14,038 bases of DNA from Nitrospirota bacterium (GCA_013334545.1 JAAXXJ010000052.1:1-14038); one strand, 5' to 3'; counted from the stretch's first letter, positions 1 to 7,377 are shown. Numbers and translations are program-made. The notes: generated by a model not told the origin, from the letters alone.

Positions 1-72
1 GTCATGGACATGCTTTATTTCTTTCTGCTTCTGGCTCTTTTCCTTGTTCTTCTTTCCGCCCTTGTCCCCCAT
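1..72 (-). CDS. small Lys-rich hypothetical protein (partial, 5' part only)
   Basis: The minus strand reads ATG at 72 and stays open to the window edge, giving 24 residues that begin MGDKGGKKNKEK and continue with Ser, Gln and Lys/Glu-rich sequence ending KHVHD. An AAAGGAG ribosome binding site lies about 6 nt before the ATG (plus-strand positions near 79-85), which decides the frame; two overlapping frames are open longer but lack this signal. Very short, highly charged proteins with this N-terminus are common as unnamed proteins in Desulfobacterota genomes, from memory. No function is known; the composition suggests a soluble, disordered, possibly nucleic-acid-binding protein, which is only inference. 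The C-terminal end is outside the window. Confidence 0.7.
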   Translation of the reverse strand, partial: MGDKGGKKNKEKSQKQKEIKHVHD

Positions 73-507
73 TGTGCGTCTCCTTTTTGAACCTGGATTG
101 TGTGGATGCGGACATTATACCTTTTTCGCCGGTCTTTACCCAGGGGAGAGCGGGCAGGGATGCTATTGTGATAAAAGGGGGAGAGCCGTCCTTGCAGGAC
201 AAATACATACACCGTAAAAACGAATTGTCAAGCCGCATGACCCCAGGACCTCCCGGTGCACACTGCACCGCGAGAACCGGCAACAAACGTATTGGATCTC
301 CCTGCAGCAAGCTGCAGGGAATCTTCGACCTCAGGTTAGCACTATATATTCTCATCGCTCGCTAATCCCGCGGCAAGCCGCGGGGAATGCGCTCGCTCCT
401 GGACTCAGGGGTCGCTTATTATCTATCTTTCATCTGCATTAAGCCTTATAGTGCAGGCACGGGGAAATCCCCGATATCGATCGGACCCGATAAAGGAGAT
501 GCATGCA
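73..507. other. non-coding gap with hairpins and repeat
   Basis: No ORF here has a ribosome binding site or a recognisable product. The stretch holds a perfect 7-bp hairpin with a 3-nt loop at 254-270 (CGGTGCA/TGCACCG), two more hairpins at 299-320 and 366-386 that belong to a dispersed repeat listed separately, and the ribosome binding site of the next gene. It lies between divergent genes, so promoters for both should be present, but I could not pick out convincing -35/-10 pairs. Confidence 0.6.
297..405. repeat. REP-like dispersed repeat, copy 1 (two tandem hairpins)
   Basis: Two near-perfect palindromes sit 45 bp apart, both with an AA loop: TCCCTGCAGC-AA-GCTGCAGGGA at 299-320 and TCCCGCGGC-AA-GCCGCGGG at 366-384. 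They are joined by ATCTTCGACCTCAGG and followed by ATGCGCTCGCTCCTGGA. A diverged copy with the same order of blocks lies at 7378-7480. Paired GC-rich palindromes in gene gaps are the hallmark of REP/BIME-type repeats; no associated TnpA-REP transposase gene is visible here. Boundaries are where similarity to the second copy fades. Confidence 0.65.
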
Positions 508-1428
508 ATGATGAAGAAAACAGATCGTTTGGCGCTATCGCTTTCGCTGCTGCTGTTGTTCGCAGGTGCGGCAGTTCTGGTACAGGATGCTGACGCACGG
601 GCAGGAGGCGGACGGTCGTACGGCAGCAGCGGGTCAAGAAGCTCAGCTGCTCCCAGCAGGTCCTATTCGAGTCCAAACACCGGCGCCCCGGGTCAGCCGT
701 CATCACAGCCTCCGGTCCAGCCCGGGGGAGGCGGTTTTCTCAGAAGCATGGGGGGAGGCATCCTCGGCGGACTTCTGGGAGGCATGTTATTCAGCAGTCT
801 TGGCTTCGGCGGAACAGGCGGATTTGGCGGGGGCGGCATCGGATTGATCGAGATCATCCTGATCTGCGGGATCGGATATTGGATCTACACCCGGATGACC
901 AATAAGCGGCGCGAGGCCAGCCTCGCGTACCAGGCAACATTGCCTTCGGAAGGCTATCAGGTAGATCGGAGTTATCCGGTTGGTACAGGCAGCGGACCTG
1001 ATCAGCTGCGGCGCATGGACCCGTCTCTGGACGAGAGCCAGTTCAAGGAAACGGCAATGGATATCTTCTTCAAGGTCCAGGGATGCTGGACGAACAGGGA
1101 CCTGTCCGCTGGTACCGGTCTCCTGACCGACGAAATGAAGCGCATATTCCAGCAGGATATCGACCAGCAAATTCAGGACAAGAAGATCAACCGCCTCGAG
1201 AACATTGCGGTGCGCAAGGTCGAACTCGTAGAAGCATGGCAGGAATCCGGAATGGATTACGTGAAAGCCCTGTTATCCGCCAACCTTCTGGACTATACCA
1301 CGGACGATACGACCGGAGCCGTGATCGCGGGCAGCAGAACAGAGCCGGTAAAGTTCGAGGAGTGCTGGACCTATGTGCGGCCGATCGGGAGCAATTCCTG
1401 GAAGCTGACTGCGATCAGCCAGGTGTGA
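508..1428 (+). CDS. Tim44-like domain protein, exported/membrane-anchored
   Basis: A 306-residue protein. Residues 1-30 are a signal sequence (MMKK, then a Leu/Ala-rich core ending ADA at residues 28-30). Residues 31-110 are low-complexity Ser/Gly/Pro/Gln with Gly-rich runs. A hydrophobic helix at about 111-128 (IGLIEIILICGIGYWIY) is followed by basic RMTNKRR, so the C-terminal part probably faces the cytoplasm. Residues about 175-306 look like the Tim44-like domain (PF04280), starting FKETAMDIFFKVQGCW and ending with the WTYVRP...WKLTAI strand pattern. Mitochondrial Tim44 tethers Hsp70 to the import channel; the role of bacterial relatives is not settled, although membrane or translocon association is often suggested. 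AAAGGAG at 492-498 sits 9 nt before ATG 508, which I prefer over ATG 511 and ATG 499. An intrinsic terminator follows at 1516, so the gene appears monocistronic. Confidence 0.85.
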   Translation: MMKKTDRLALSLSLLLLFAGAAVLVQDADARAGGGRSYGSSGSRSSAAPSRSYSSPNTGAPGQPSSQPPVQPGGGGFLRSMGGGILGGLLGGMLFSSLGFGGTGGFGGGGIGLIEIILICGIGYWIYTRMTNKRREASLAYQATLPSEGYQVDRSYPVGTGSGPDQLRRMDPSLDESQFKETAMDIFFKVQGCWTNRDLSAGTGLLTDEMKRIFQQDIDQQIQDKKINRLENIAVRKVELVEAWQESGMDYVKALLSANLLDYTTDDTTGAVIAGSRTEPVKFEECWTYVRPIGSNSWKLTAISQV

Positions 1429-1515
1429 GAAGGAGAGTCATTCCTCGGCAGGTAAAATCCCGAGCAAGTGAAAGGTCGTTGCATTCGATCATGACAGACT
1501 TAGTATGGAGCAATC

Positions 1516-1547
1516 AAAGCTTACGGGCTATCCGTAAGCTTTTTTTT
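1516..1547 (+). terminator. intrinsic terminator after the Tim44-like gene
   Basis: A perfect 11-bp stem (AAAGCTTACGG at 1516-1526 and its complement at 1532-1542) with a 5-nt loop runs directly into eight T residues (1540-1547). It lies 88 nt past the stop codon and just before the convergent DUF3108 gene. The minus-strand side lacks a comparable T-run, so it is mainly plus-strand directed. Confidence 0.93.
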
Positions 1548-1597
1548 AACATAAGGAACAGGGCAATGTCATAGGTAAAAACCTGATCCCTGCAGGT

Positions 1598-2434
1598 CTA
1601 TTGCATAAGCCTATGGGTTCCCGGCTTCATGTCAATGAGCTTGAACACGAAGGACCCGACTTTGAGCGTGCTCTTCATGAGCACCGGGATCTTCCGGTCG
1701 TCATCGGTGAGCCAGAGGAAGACCTCCCTCCTTTTCACGGATTCCCCCGTGTGCTTTGGATAGGTCTTGATCTTGATCGTATCGAACTCCCCGGCAGCAG
1801 TGGCAATCCTCTCCCTGGCCAGGATGGAGACCTCGATAGTCCAGTTCTTGCCGCTGTCCACGACATCGATGTCCATGCGCCTGCCGATCGTGAGGTCTTC
1901 CTTTGTCCGGAGAAAGTAGAGCAGCGACAGGCCGTCCTGGACCGGGTCAGGTATGGTCAGGGTCACGGGCGGGTCTTCGTTCAGCCTGCAGACCGCTGAT
2001 CTATTCGCGTGGTCGAACTCCGTTACGCGGAGCCTCTTTTTCTGGCCATAGCTCTCCCTCAGGCGGTACGAGAGGCTCTGCATGAGCAGCGGGTCGAAGA
2101 CGCTTTGGACCGCGTTATTCACCGAAAAGACCTTGTCCACCAGGCCCTGGGTCCGGCCCCGCACAGTGAACCTGAGTACCTCCCTCGCATCCGGCAGTTT
2201 CTCCGTTTCGACCGTCATGGTCACCGTCCCTGCCGAGATCATGCTCGACCAGCTGACGTTGTATGTCAGGGTCTCTCCCGGATGGAACGCCTGGATCCCG
2301 GCTGGCGGGGGGACAATTGTCTGTTCTGCTGCTCCGGACGCAGAGGCGGCCAGCAGAAGTCCGGGGACGAGAATGCAGCACACCACGGACATCCGCAAAA
2401 ACCCGCTGGTTCCTATTTTCACAGGGCGTGTCAT
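1598..2434 (-). CDS. DUF3108 exported protein
   Basis: A 278-residue protein. The N-terminus (MTRPVKIG...) leads into a hydrophobic signal core (VVCCILVPGLLLAASASG), with likely cleavage near residues 34-36. The mature part opens with FHPGETLTYNVSWSSMISAGTVTM, a pattern typical of DUF3108 (PF11306). It then runs through an all-beta body containing SVNNAVQSVFD, GLSLLYFLRT, FDTIKIKTYP and WLTDDDRKIPVLMKS. These are periplasmic beta-rich proteins of unassigned biochemical role; a fold related to outer-membrane lipid carriers has been suggested for some. An in-frame ATG at 2476 has no ribosome binding site and would put 14 residues before the signal, whereas ATG 2434 has CCAAGG just upstream, so I chose 2434. 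It converges on the Tim44-like gene and has no operon partner. Confidence 0.85.
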   Translation of the reverse strand: MTRPVKIGTSGFLRMSVVCCILVPGLLLAASASGAAEQTIVPPPAGIQAFHPGETLTYNVSWSSMISAGTVTMTVETEKLPDAREVLRFTVRGRTQGLVDKVFSVNNAVQSVFDPLLMQSLSYRLRESYGQKKRLRVTEFDHANRSAVCRLNEDPPVTLTIPDPVQDGLSLLYFLRTKEDLTIGRRMDIDVVDSGKNWTIEVSILARERIATAAGEFDTIKIKTYPKHTGESVKRREVFLWLTDDDRKIPVLMKSTLKVGSFVFKLIDMKPGTHRLMQ

Positions 2435-2476
2435 ATGACCTTGGAGCGTAGTATCTTCAGGTCCTGTAGGAGGCAT

Positions 2477-2942
2477 GAACCAAACACGAGGTCAACGTCG
2501 TTGCTTATATTATAGAGTATTTATTAAACCAGGAGTTTATTTATCACCTGAAGAGACCCGTACCAGGCGAATTAGTCAAATATTCGCTGTTCTCACTGAT
2601 AAGAGCTGTCATTTCAGCCGCTCAATAATGAGAAGATCCTTTTCTCAAAGGTGGAGGGCCGTTCGATCCCGGGGAAATGCTACAATATCAGAAAAGGGAA
2701 CCTATCCTGGCAAAGGATTGTGCAGATCAAAGCAAAGGGGACCCTGACCACCGTATCCGAATGCGGATAAACCGGGACTTCGGTCTCGCACGAAGGCACA
2801 AAGGCACGAAGAAGTGCCCGTACCGGTACCTGAACTGCTGAATTGGTGGGTTCTCTCGGTGTATTCGTGGGTTTGTTTGAACATGTTCTACCTATTGTGT
2901 GTTGAATTTGACCTTTAGCTCAGGAAGAACGTCAAGGGAACC
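2477..2942. other. non-coding gap with short inverted repeats
   Basis: An AT-rich patch (TATATTATAGAGTATTTATT, about 2510-2530) could hold promoters for either flank but no hexamer pair is convincing. Small palindromes occur at about 2756-2769 (ATCCG/CGGAT), 2803-2818 (GGCAC-GAAGAA-GTGCC) and 2820-2829 (GTACCGGTAC). A 'CGAAGGCACAAAGGCACGAAG' type stretch at about 2790-2810 resembles the charged-repeat family seen again near 7151 and 10957. No gene seen. Confidence 0.5.
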
Positions 2943-4118
2943 ATGGAACAGAACGCCTCCAGGACCCTCGTCCGGAACGTGATGCTTGAATTTGCCGATC
3001 TCACCGGACTCGTATCTCCGCAAGGAGCGCCGCGGCGCTACTTGTGGACCGACGCTTTTGCCGTCTGCAACTTCCTGGAGCTCTATCGTCAAACGAAGGA
3101 TGAGCACTACAAGCGGCTCGCCCTTCGCCTCGTCGATCAGGTCCATCACGTTCTTGGACGGCACCGTGACGATGACCCGCGGACCGGCTGGCTCAGCGGT
3201 CTCGATGACCAGGAGGGCGCGCTGCACCCCACACGAGGCGGGCTGCGGATCGGCAAGGAAATGAACGAACGCAGACCCGATGAATTCTATGACGAACAGG
3301 CAGAATGGGACCGGGACGGGCAGTACTATCATTACCTGACAAAATGGATGCACGCGCTCGATCGGGTAAGCCGGGTCACCGGAGATCCGCTGTACTTGAG
3401 ATGGGCTATCGAGCTTGCAAGAACGGCCCATGCACGGTTCACCTACGCGACCCCACCAGGCCACGCGATACGCATGTACTGGAAAATGAGCATTGACCTC
3501 TCCTATCCGCTCGTACCATCGATGGGGCATCACGATCCTCTCGATGGGTTCATCACCTATCTTCGGCTTCAGGCGGCTGCGGCAAGAACTTCCGGGAATT
3601 CCCCAGGGCTCGACCTCAGCGCCGAGATCGCGGAAATGGCCGCTCTGTGTGAAGGGAAAAGCTGGGGGACCGACGACCCCCTTGGCATCGGCGAGCTTCT
3701 GAGCGCCGCATACAGACTGGCCCACTTGATACTGATCGAAGGCTGCGAGCAGACCGACCTTCTGGACGATATCCTGGGTTCTTCCCTGGCCAGTCTGCAG
3801 TCCCGCGCGAGCAGGGACTTCCTGAGGTTTCCTGCCCGATACCGCCTCGCATTTCGGGAGCTGGGATTGTCCATCGGATTGCACGCGCTTGAGAAGGTAT
3901 TGGGGCTGATCCAGCAGGCTCCGCGCGATCTCAGGAGGAAAGATCGTCTGCTTTCGCGGGCCGAACGCCTGATGCAGTATGTACCTCTCCGGGAGAGCAT
4001 CGAGACCAACTGGCTTGCCCCCACAAACAGACAAGCGGCCGAATGGTTGGCGCATCGTGACATCAACATGGTCATGCTGGCAACCAGCCTGGCCCCCGAG
4101 GGGTATCTCTCCCCGTGA
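2943..4118 (+). CDS. unrecognised protein, probably an alpha-helical barrel
   Basis: A 391-residue protein with no signal peptide or membrane segment. I do not recognise a named family. The sequence is a succession of amphipathic helices with the spacing seen in (alpha/alpha)6-barrel enzymes: RYLWTDAFAVCNFLELYRQT (about 32-51), KRLALRLVDQVHHVLGRH, QYYHYLTKWMHALDRVSRVT followed by GDPLYLRWAIELA (about 127-160), then an all-helical C-terminal half. Aromatic and acidic clusters (WTDAF, DEQAEWDRDGQYYHY, PSMGHHDPLDG) between helices look like an active-site rim. That suggests a sugar-active or epimerase-like fold, but this is inference from pattern only. ATG 2943 is the first start after an in-frame TAG at 2916-2918; the ribosome binding site (AAGGGA, 4 nt away) is weak. 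An antisense frame is also open across the gene but encodes nothing recognisable. Confidence 0.75.
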   Translation: MEQNASRTLVRNVMLEFADLTGLVSPQGAPRRYLWTDAFAVCNFLELYRQTKDEHYKRLALRLVDQVHHVLGRHRDDDPRTGWLSGLDDQEGALHPTRGGLRIGKEMNERRPDEFYDEQAEWDRDGQYYHYLTKWMHALDRVSRVTGDPLYLRWAIELARTAHARFTYATPPGHAIRMYWKMSIDLSYPLVPSMGHHDPLDGFITYLRLQAAAARTSGNSPGLDLSAEIAEMAALCEGKSWGTDDPLGIGELLSAAYRLAHLILIEGCEQTDLLDDILGSSLASLQSRASRDFLRFPARYRLAFRELGLSIGLHALEKVLGLIQQAPRDLRRKDRLLSRAERLMQYVPLRESIETNWLAPTNRQAAEWLAHRDINMVMLATSLAPEGYLSP

Positions 4119-4193
4119 TGCGCCAGTGGGGCCGCAGGCGACCAAGCCTCAGAGCGCTGGGTCACGCCGGAGGGAGAATGATACAATTATGGT

Positions 4194-5153
4194 ATGCCTG
4201 AGCTGAGGACCGGTTGCAGCGGTTTTCTGTATGGTCATGGGATGGAAGGGTCCTGTCCTCCCGGTTGGACCCCGAGGAATGCGGGGACCCTTCGACGGCT
4301 CCGCAGCCTTCCGTCCCTCGGCATATTGCTGCTGTTCCTTGTGCTCGCCTATCCTTCCGACGGGGCGGCCGGGTCGGGAAATGTCCTCTTCCTTCCTTCC
4401 GGGCTCCTCTATCCTCCCGCGATCGCCGATCCCCAGCGCATCGGGTTCGGTGTCCAGTGGCTGAGCTACACGGATGCCGCGATCCCCGATGCAGGCAACA
4501 GCCGTGTCGCACTGAAGGCAGGGGGACAGTTCGGCATCCTACGGGCCGGCCCTTCTGGAGACGGCGGCCGGGCCTGGCAGGTGGACCTCCTCGGTGGATT
4601 CAACGCTCAGTTCGATGCGGACCACTCCCTCGATAACATTGGATGGGACGGACGGTACGGGCTGGTCGTGACGAACGGCCAGCCCCGTATGCCCTCGTTC
4701 AAGCTCGGCGTGCTCCATGATTCGAGCCACGTGGGCGATGAGTATATGGAGAGGACCGGACGCACACGCATCGGGTACACGCGGCACGAGCTGGTGGCCG
4801 GCGTGAGCGTTCCCCTCAGCGGGCGCTGGAGGACCTATGCCGAAGGGGGCTGGGGATACCAGCTGGGGAACTCTGAGCTCATGAAGCCCGGCAGGGGCCA
4901 GGCGGGCCTGGAGTATGAATCCTGCCGGAGCCCGCAGGAGCGCTGCACGGGCTGGTACGGTGCAGCGGACCTTTCCGCCATGGAGGAGAGGGACTGGCGT
5001 CTTGATCTGGCGGTACAGTTGGGGCTCGTGGCCCGCTCGGGCGAACGGACCTGGCGGATCGGCGTCGAATGGTATCGCGGCCGGCCGTCGATCGGAGAGT
5101 TCTTTCAGTATACTGAAAGCTATTTCAGCCTGGGGATCTGGCTCGACCTGTAA
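4194..5153 (+). CDS. DUF1207 outer-membrane-like protein
   Basis: Up to 319 residues. A hydrophobic export signal (LGILLLFLVLAYPSDGAAG) begins about 42 residues in, so the true start may be ATG 4242 or later; neither has a strong ribosome binding site, and 4194 is kept as the outer limit. The mature part begins FLPSGLLYPPAIADPQRIGF and carries the DUF1207 (PF06727) signature LHDSSHVGDEYMERTGRTRI with following YTRHELVAGVSV. It ends in alternating beta-strand segments (WRLDLAVQLGLVA, TWRIGVEWYRG) and YFSLGIWLDL, like an outer-membrane barrel terminus. Family members are taken to be outer-membrane beta-barrels of unknown substrate. It follows the helical protein by 75 bp on the same strand, so co-transcription is possible but unproven. 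Confidence 0.8.
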   Translation: MPELRTGCSGFLYGHGMEGSCPPGWTPRNAGTLRRLRSLPSLGILLLFLVLAYPSDGAAGSGNVLFLPSGLLYPPAIADPQRIGFGVQWLSYTDAAIPDAGNSRVALKAGGQFGILRAGPSGDGGRAWQVDLLGGFNAQFDADHSLDNIGWDGRYGLVVTNGQPRMPSFKLGVLHDSSHVGDEYMERTGRTRIGYTRHELVAGVSVPLSGRWRTYAEGGWGYQLGNSELMKPGRGQAGLEYESCRSPQERCTGWYGAADLSAMEERDWRLDLAVQLGLVARSGERTWRIGVEWYRGRPSIGEFFQYTESYFSLGIWLDL

Positions 5154-5409
5154 GTGACCTACGAAGACAGTTCGCTCACGCGCATATCGAACGAATTTGC
5201 GCGAGACCGATCCGGGAACCGTCAACCAGGCGATGTCTTCATCAGAACAGCTTTGTCGAACGCCGGAGAGAGCCCTGCTCCTGCCTCGTTTCAGGATCGC
5301 ACATGATCAGAAAAAAGGCGCTATACTAAAAATAGGATGTTCTCCTTGACATGGCAATTCCCAAAACCCGTGCATAGATGAGATAACCCAACGAAAGGAG
5401 GAACAAGCC
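5154..5409. other. gap upstream of the GYD gene
   Basis: Contains a 6-bp inverted repeat at 5179-5203 (CGCGCA/TGCGCG) just past the DUF1207 stop, without a T-run. It also has a TATACT at 5322-5327 and a perfect TTGACA at 5346-5351. The TTGACA has no good -10 at 16-18 bp (best nearby is TGCATAGAT, about 20 bp on), and the TATACT has no good -35, so the promoter of the GYD gene stays unresolved. Confidence 0.4.
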
Positions 5410-5694
5410 ATGCCGTACTATGTGATCCTGAGCAATTTGACGGACGAGGGGCGCAAGACGATCAAGCACAAGCCGGAACGGATCATCGAGGTAAACAAGG
5501 AGGTCGAGGCCATGGGCATCAAGGTGCACAAGCAATATGCCCTGCTTGGCTCCCATGACTTTGTGAACATCGTCGAGGCGCCGGACAACGAGACGGTCAT
5601 GAAAATGTCCGTCGAGATCGGCTCGCGGGGGTCGGTCCAGATGATGACGTTCCCCGCCATTCCTGTTGAAGAGCTCATCAAGAGGATCAAATAA
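5410..5694 (+). CDS. GYD domain protein
   Basis: A 94-residue soluble protein matching the full length of the GYD family (PF08734). It starts MPYYVILSNLTDEGRKTIK, has a central helix (ERIIEVNKEVEAMG) and the strand KVHKQYALLGSHDFVNIVEAP. The family's G-Y/H-D signature appears here as GSHD, with His in place of Tyr. It ends with MMTFPAIPVEELIKRI. The fold is a small ferredoxin-like alpha/beta dimer related to dabb/ABM domains; no reaction is established for the family. The ribosome binding site AAAGGAGG (5394-5401) lies 8 nt before ATG and is the best in the window, suggesting strong translation. It is followed by a convergent gene and a hairpin at 5736. Confidence 0.9.
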   Translation: MPYYVILSNLTDEGRKTIKHKPERIIEVNKEVEAMGIKVHKQYALLGSHDFVNIVEAPDNETVMKMSVEIGSRGSVQMMTFPAIPVEELIKRIK

Positions 5695-5735
5695 CACCGA
5701 GGGAAGCGGGCAGGTCATTTCAGGCTTCCGTTGAA

Positions 5736-5756
5736 CGGTCTGACCGGTTCAGACCG
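5736..5756. terminator. hairpin between convergent genes, possible terminator
   Basis: A perfect 8-bp stem (CGGTCTGA at 5736-5743, TCAGACCG at 5749-5756) with a 5-nt loop lies 41 bp past the GYD stop and before the convergent radical SAM gene. There is no T-run on either side, so it would be a factor-dependent or transcript-end-protecting structure rather than a classical terminator. A second weaker stem (GGAAGC/GCTTCC, 5702-5729) lies just before it. Confidence 0.4.
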
Positions 5757-5901
5757 CGGGAGCGTAAACTGCGCAGAGCGGCTCGAGCACGGCGTTCACG
5801 GGCAGCAGGTCTGCTGTTCCCCGGGCATTGAGCCGCGAGCGCTTAGGGACCGTCGCTTTGCGCAGGACCGGATGGGGAAAAGCAAGAAGAACGTCCCGAC
5901 C

Positions 5902-6939
5902 CTATCGCCGTTCAGCATTCCGCTCGGCCGCGAACTTCCCGGGAATCGAGGCGCCGCAGGCCGGGCATGCCCCGTTCCTGATCCTGTTCTGAAGCACACC
6001 GAAAATATGCCGCTCGATCAACAGCTCGCCGCACTGGTGGCACCGCGTGTTCTCTGCCTCGTGGCCCGGCACGTTGCCGAGGTAGACGTACCAGAGCCCC
6101 GCCTCTTTTCCCAGGTCCCGTATCCGCTCCAGGGTCGCGATCGGCGTCGCGGGAACGCCTGACAGTTCGTGATGGGGATGGAACCTCGTCACATGCCACG
6201 GCGTCCCCTGCCCAAGGTCCGCCTTGATCCATGTTGCCAGGCGGCGAAGCTCCTGTTCGTCGTCATTGTACCCGGGGATGACGTTCGTCACGACCTCCAC
6301 GTGCAGGCCCTTTCGCTTCGCCCTGACCGTGACGTCGAGGATTTTGCTGAACGTCGGGATATGCCCGATCCGTGCATAGGTCCGGTCGGAAAAGCCCTTG
6401 ATGTCCACGCGGTAGACATCGAGCACCGGCGCGATCCGGTCAAGGGCCTCCTCGGCGAGGAAGCCGTTCGTTACGTAGTTCGTATACAGGCCCTGCGCCT
6501 TCGCGACCTTCGCCGAGTCCAGGGTATATTCGAACCAGAGCGCCGGCTCGTTGAAGGTCCAGGAGATGCCGAGACAACCTGCCTCGTTGGCCCGGGAAAC
6601 AACGTCTTCCGGTGACCAATATTCTGTATCCATCGGTCCTGCTCGCCAGTGAGCGATATCCCAGTTCTGGCAGCCGGGGCAGCGGAAGTTGCATCCCACG
6701 CTCCCGAGGGAAAGCCATAGCGATCCGGGAAAGAAATGGAAGACCGGCTTCTTCTCGATAGGATTGATCGAGAGCGAGGAGACCTCGCCGTAGATCAGGC
6801 TCGAAAGCCTGCCGCCTTCGTTCTTCCGCGTCCCGCACCACCCGTGCAGCCCTTCCGGGATGACGCATCTGCGCTGGCAGGTGTTGCATTGGACCGTGTT
6901 GCCCGGGAGCGTCGAGTAAAGGTAAGCCTCTCGTTTCAT
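5902..6939 (-). CDS. amrS: AmmeMemoRadiSam system radical SAM enzyme
   Basis: A 345-residue protein, full length for this family. Residues 18-35 carry four Cys (CNTCQRRC, then GWCG). The radical SAM motif CxxxCxxC is at Cys83, Cys87, Cys90 (GCNFRCPGCQNW), preceded by the family's NPIEKKPVFHFFPGS. Later blocks match the family: SWTFNEPALW, YTNYVTNGF, VDIKGF, VVTNVIPGYNDD and HVTRFHPHH. A C-terminal Cys4 ribbon (CHQC...CPAC) completes it. The relatives were named from their linkage to AMMECR1 and MEMO1 homologues and resemble pyruvate formate-lyase activating enzymes; the substrate is unknown. Here neither partner is adjacent. ATG 6939 is the first start after an in-frame TGA that immediately precedes it by one codon, but no good ribosome binding site is visible. 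Confidence 0.9.
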   Translation of the reverse strand: MKREAYLYSTLPGNTVQCNTCQRRCVIPEGLHGWCGTRKNEGGRLSSLIYGEVSSLSINPIEKKPVFHFFPGSLWLSLGSVGCNFRCPGCQNWDIAHWRAGPMDTEYWSPEDVVSRANEAGCLGISWTFNEPALWFEYTLDSAKVAKAQGLYTNYVTNGFLAEEALDRIAPVLDVYRVDIKGFSDRTYARIGHIPTFSKILDVTVRAKRKGLHVEVVTNVIPGYNDDEQELRRLATWIKADLGQGTPWHVTRFHPHHELSGVPATPIATLERIRDLGKEAGLWYVYLGNVPGHEAENTRCHQCGELLIERHIFGVLQNRIRNGACPACGASIPGKFAAERNAERR

Positions 6940-6966
6940 GGATCAGCACCGCGAAGCAAAGAATGA

Positions 6967-7069
6967 GGGTCAGGTCAATGATCGTTCTAGCGAATCTTGA
7001 AGCGCAGGTCTCCGCTGGTGTCATGCTACAGGAATAGCGGGACCGATAGCAATAAAATAGACCTGACCC
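6967..7069. repeat. 103-bp element with 10-bp terminal inverted repeats
   Basis: GGGTCAGGTC at 6967-6976 is matched by its exact complement GACCTGACCC at 7060-7069. The interior is non-coding and includes no gene. The structure is that of a small MITE or of a remnant left by an element with GGGTCAGGTC ends. A related GGGTCAGGT recurs as a single copy near 9631. It lies right behind the start of the amrS gene, so it may carry or disrupt that gene's promoter. Confidence 0.55.
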
Positions 7070-7150
7070 GGGGATGCTGGGATGTTTCGGAAATCCGCGC
7101 TCATCCGATCTTATCCGCGTTCAAACTGCTATGCTTTTCTCCGCTTCCTC

Positions 7151-7175
7151 TGCGCCTTTGCGAGAGGTCTTTGAC
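7151..7175. repeat. dispersed repeat, half-copy of the 10957-11046 palindrome
   Basis: TGCGCCTTTGCGAGAGG followed by TCTTTGAC is nearly identical to 11021-11046 (TGCGCCTTGGCGAGAGAC, then GCTTTGAC). Such 'CTCGCAAAGGCGCA' sequences are widespread intergenic repeats in environmental bacterial genomes, from memory. Confidence 0.5.
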
Positions 7176-7211
7176 ACGGTAGAGGCTGAACGAGACCAGG
7201 AAGCGGTTTTC

Positions 7212-7243
7212 GTCACCTTTCTTGCGTGCCCAGGGAAGGTGAC
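7212..7243. repeat. dispersed hairpin repeat, copy 1
   Basis: An 8-bp stem, GTCACCTT at 7212-7219 and AAGGTGAC at 7236-7243, encloses CTTGCGTGCCCAGGG. Read on the minus strand it gives TGGGCACGCAAGAAAGGTGA, clearly related to the plus-strand sequence at about 13867-13886 (TGGGCACGAAAAAAAGGTGA). The two copies are therefore in opposite orientation. Confidence 0.55.
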
Positions 7244-7377
7244 CGAAAGAAAGGCTTCCAGCGAAAATCCTTCACGGCATGCTCGCTCGTCCTCGGTACA
7301 TGTCGGAAACTCGCCCCTCGGGCTTCGGACATCCGAAATGCTTCACCCTCGTCCTCGGTCGCCTGCCTGGATTTAAG

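Noticed and set aside
2892..4145. 417-codon open frame on the minus strand
   Set aside because: It lies antisense to the 2943-4118 gene, has Pro/Gly/Arg-rich shadow composition and no recognisable motif; the plus-strand frame has helical periodicity.
5346..5380. Sigma70 or sigma54 promoter for the GYD gene
   Set aside because: TTGACA is perfect but has no -10 at a workable distance, and the GG/GC spacing does not fit sigma54.
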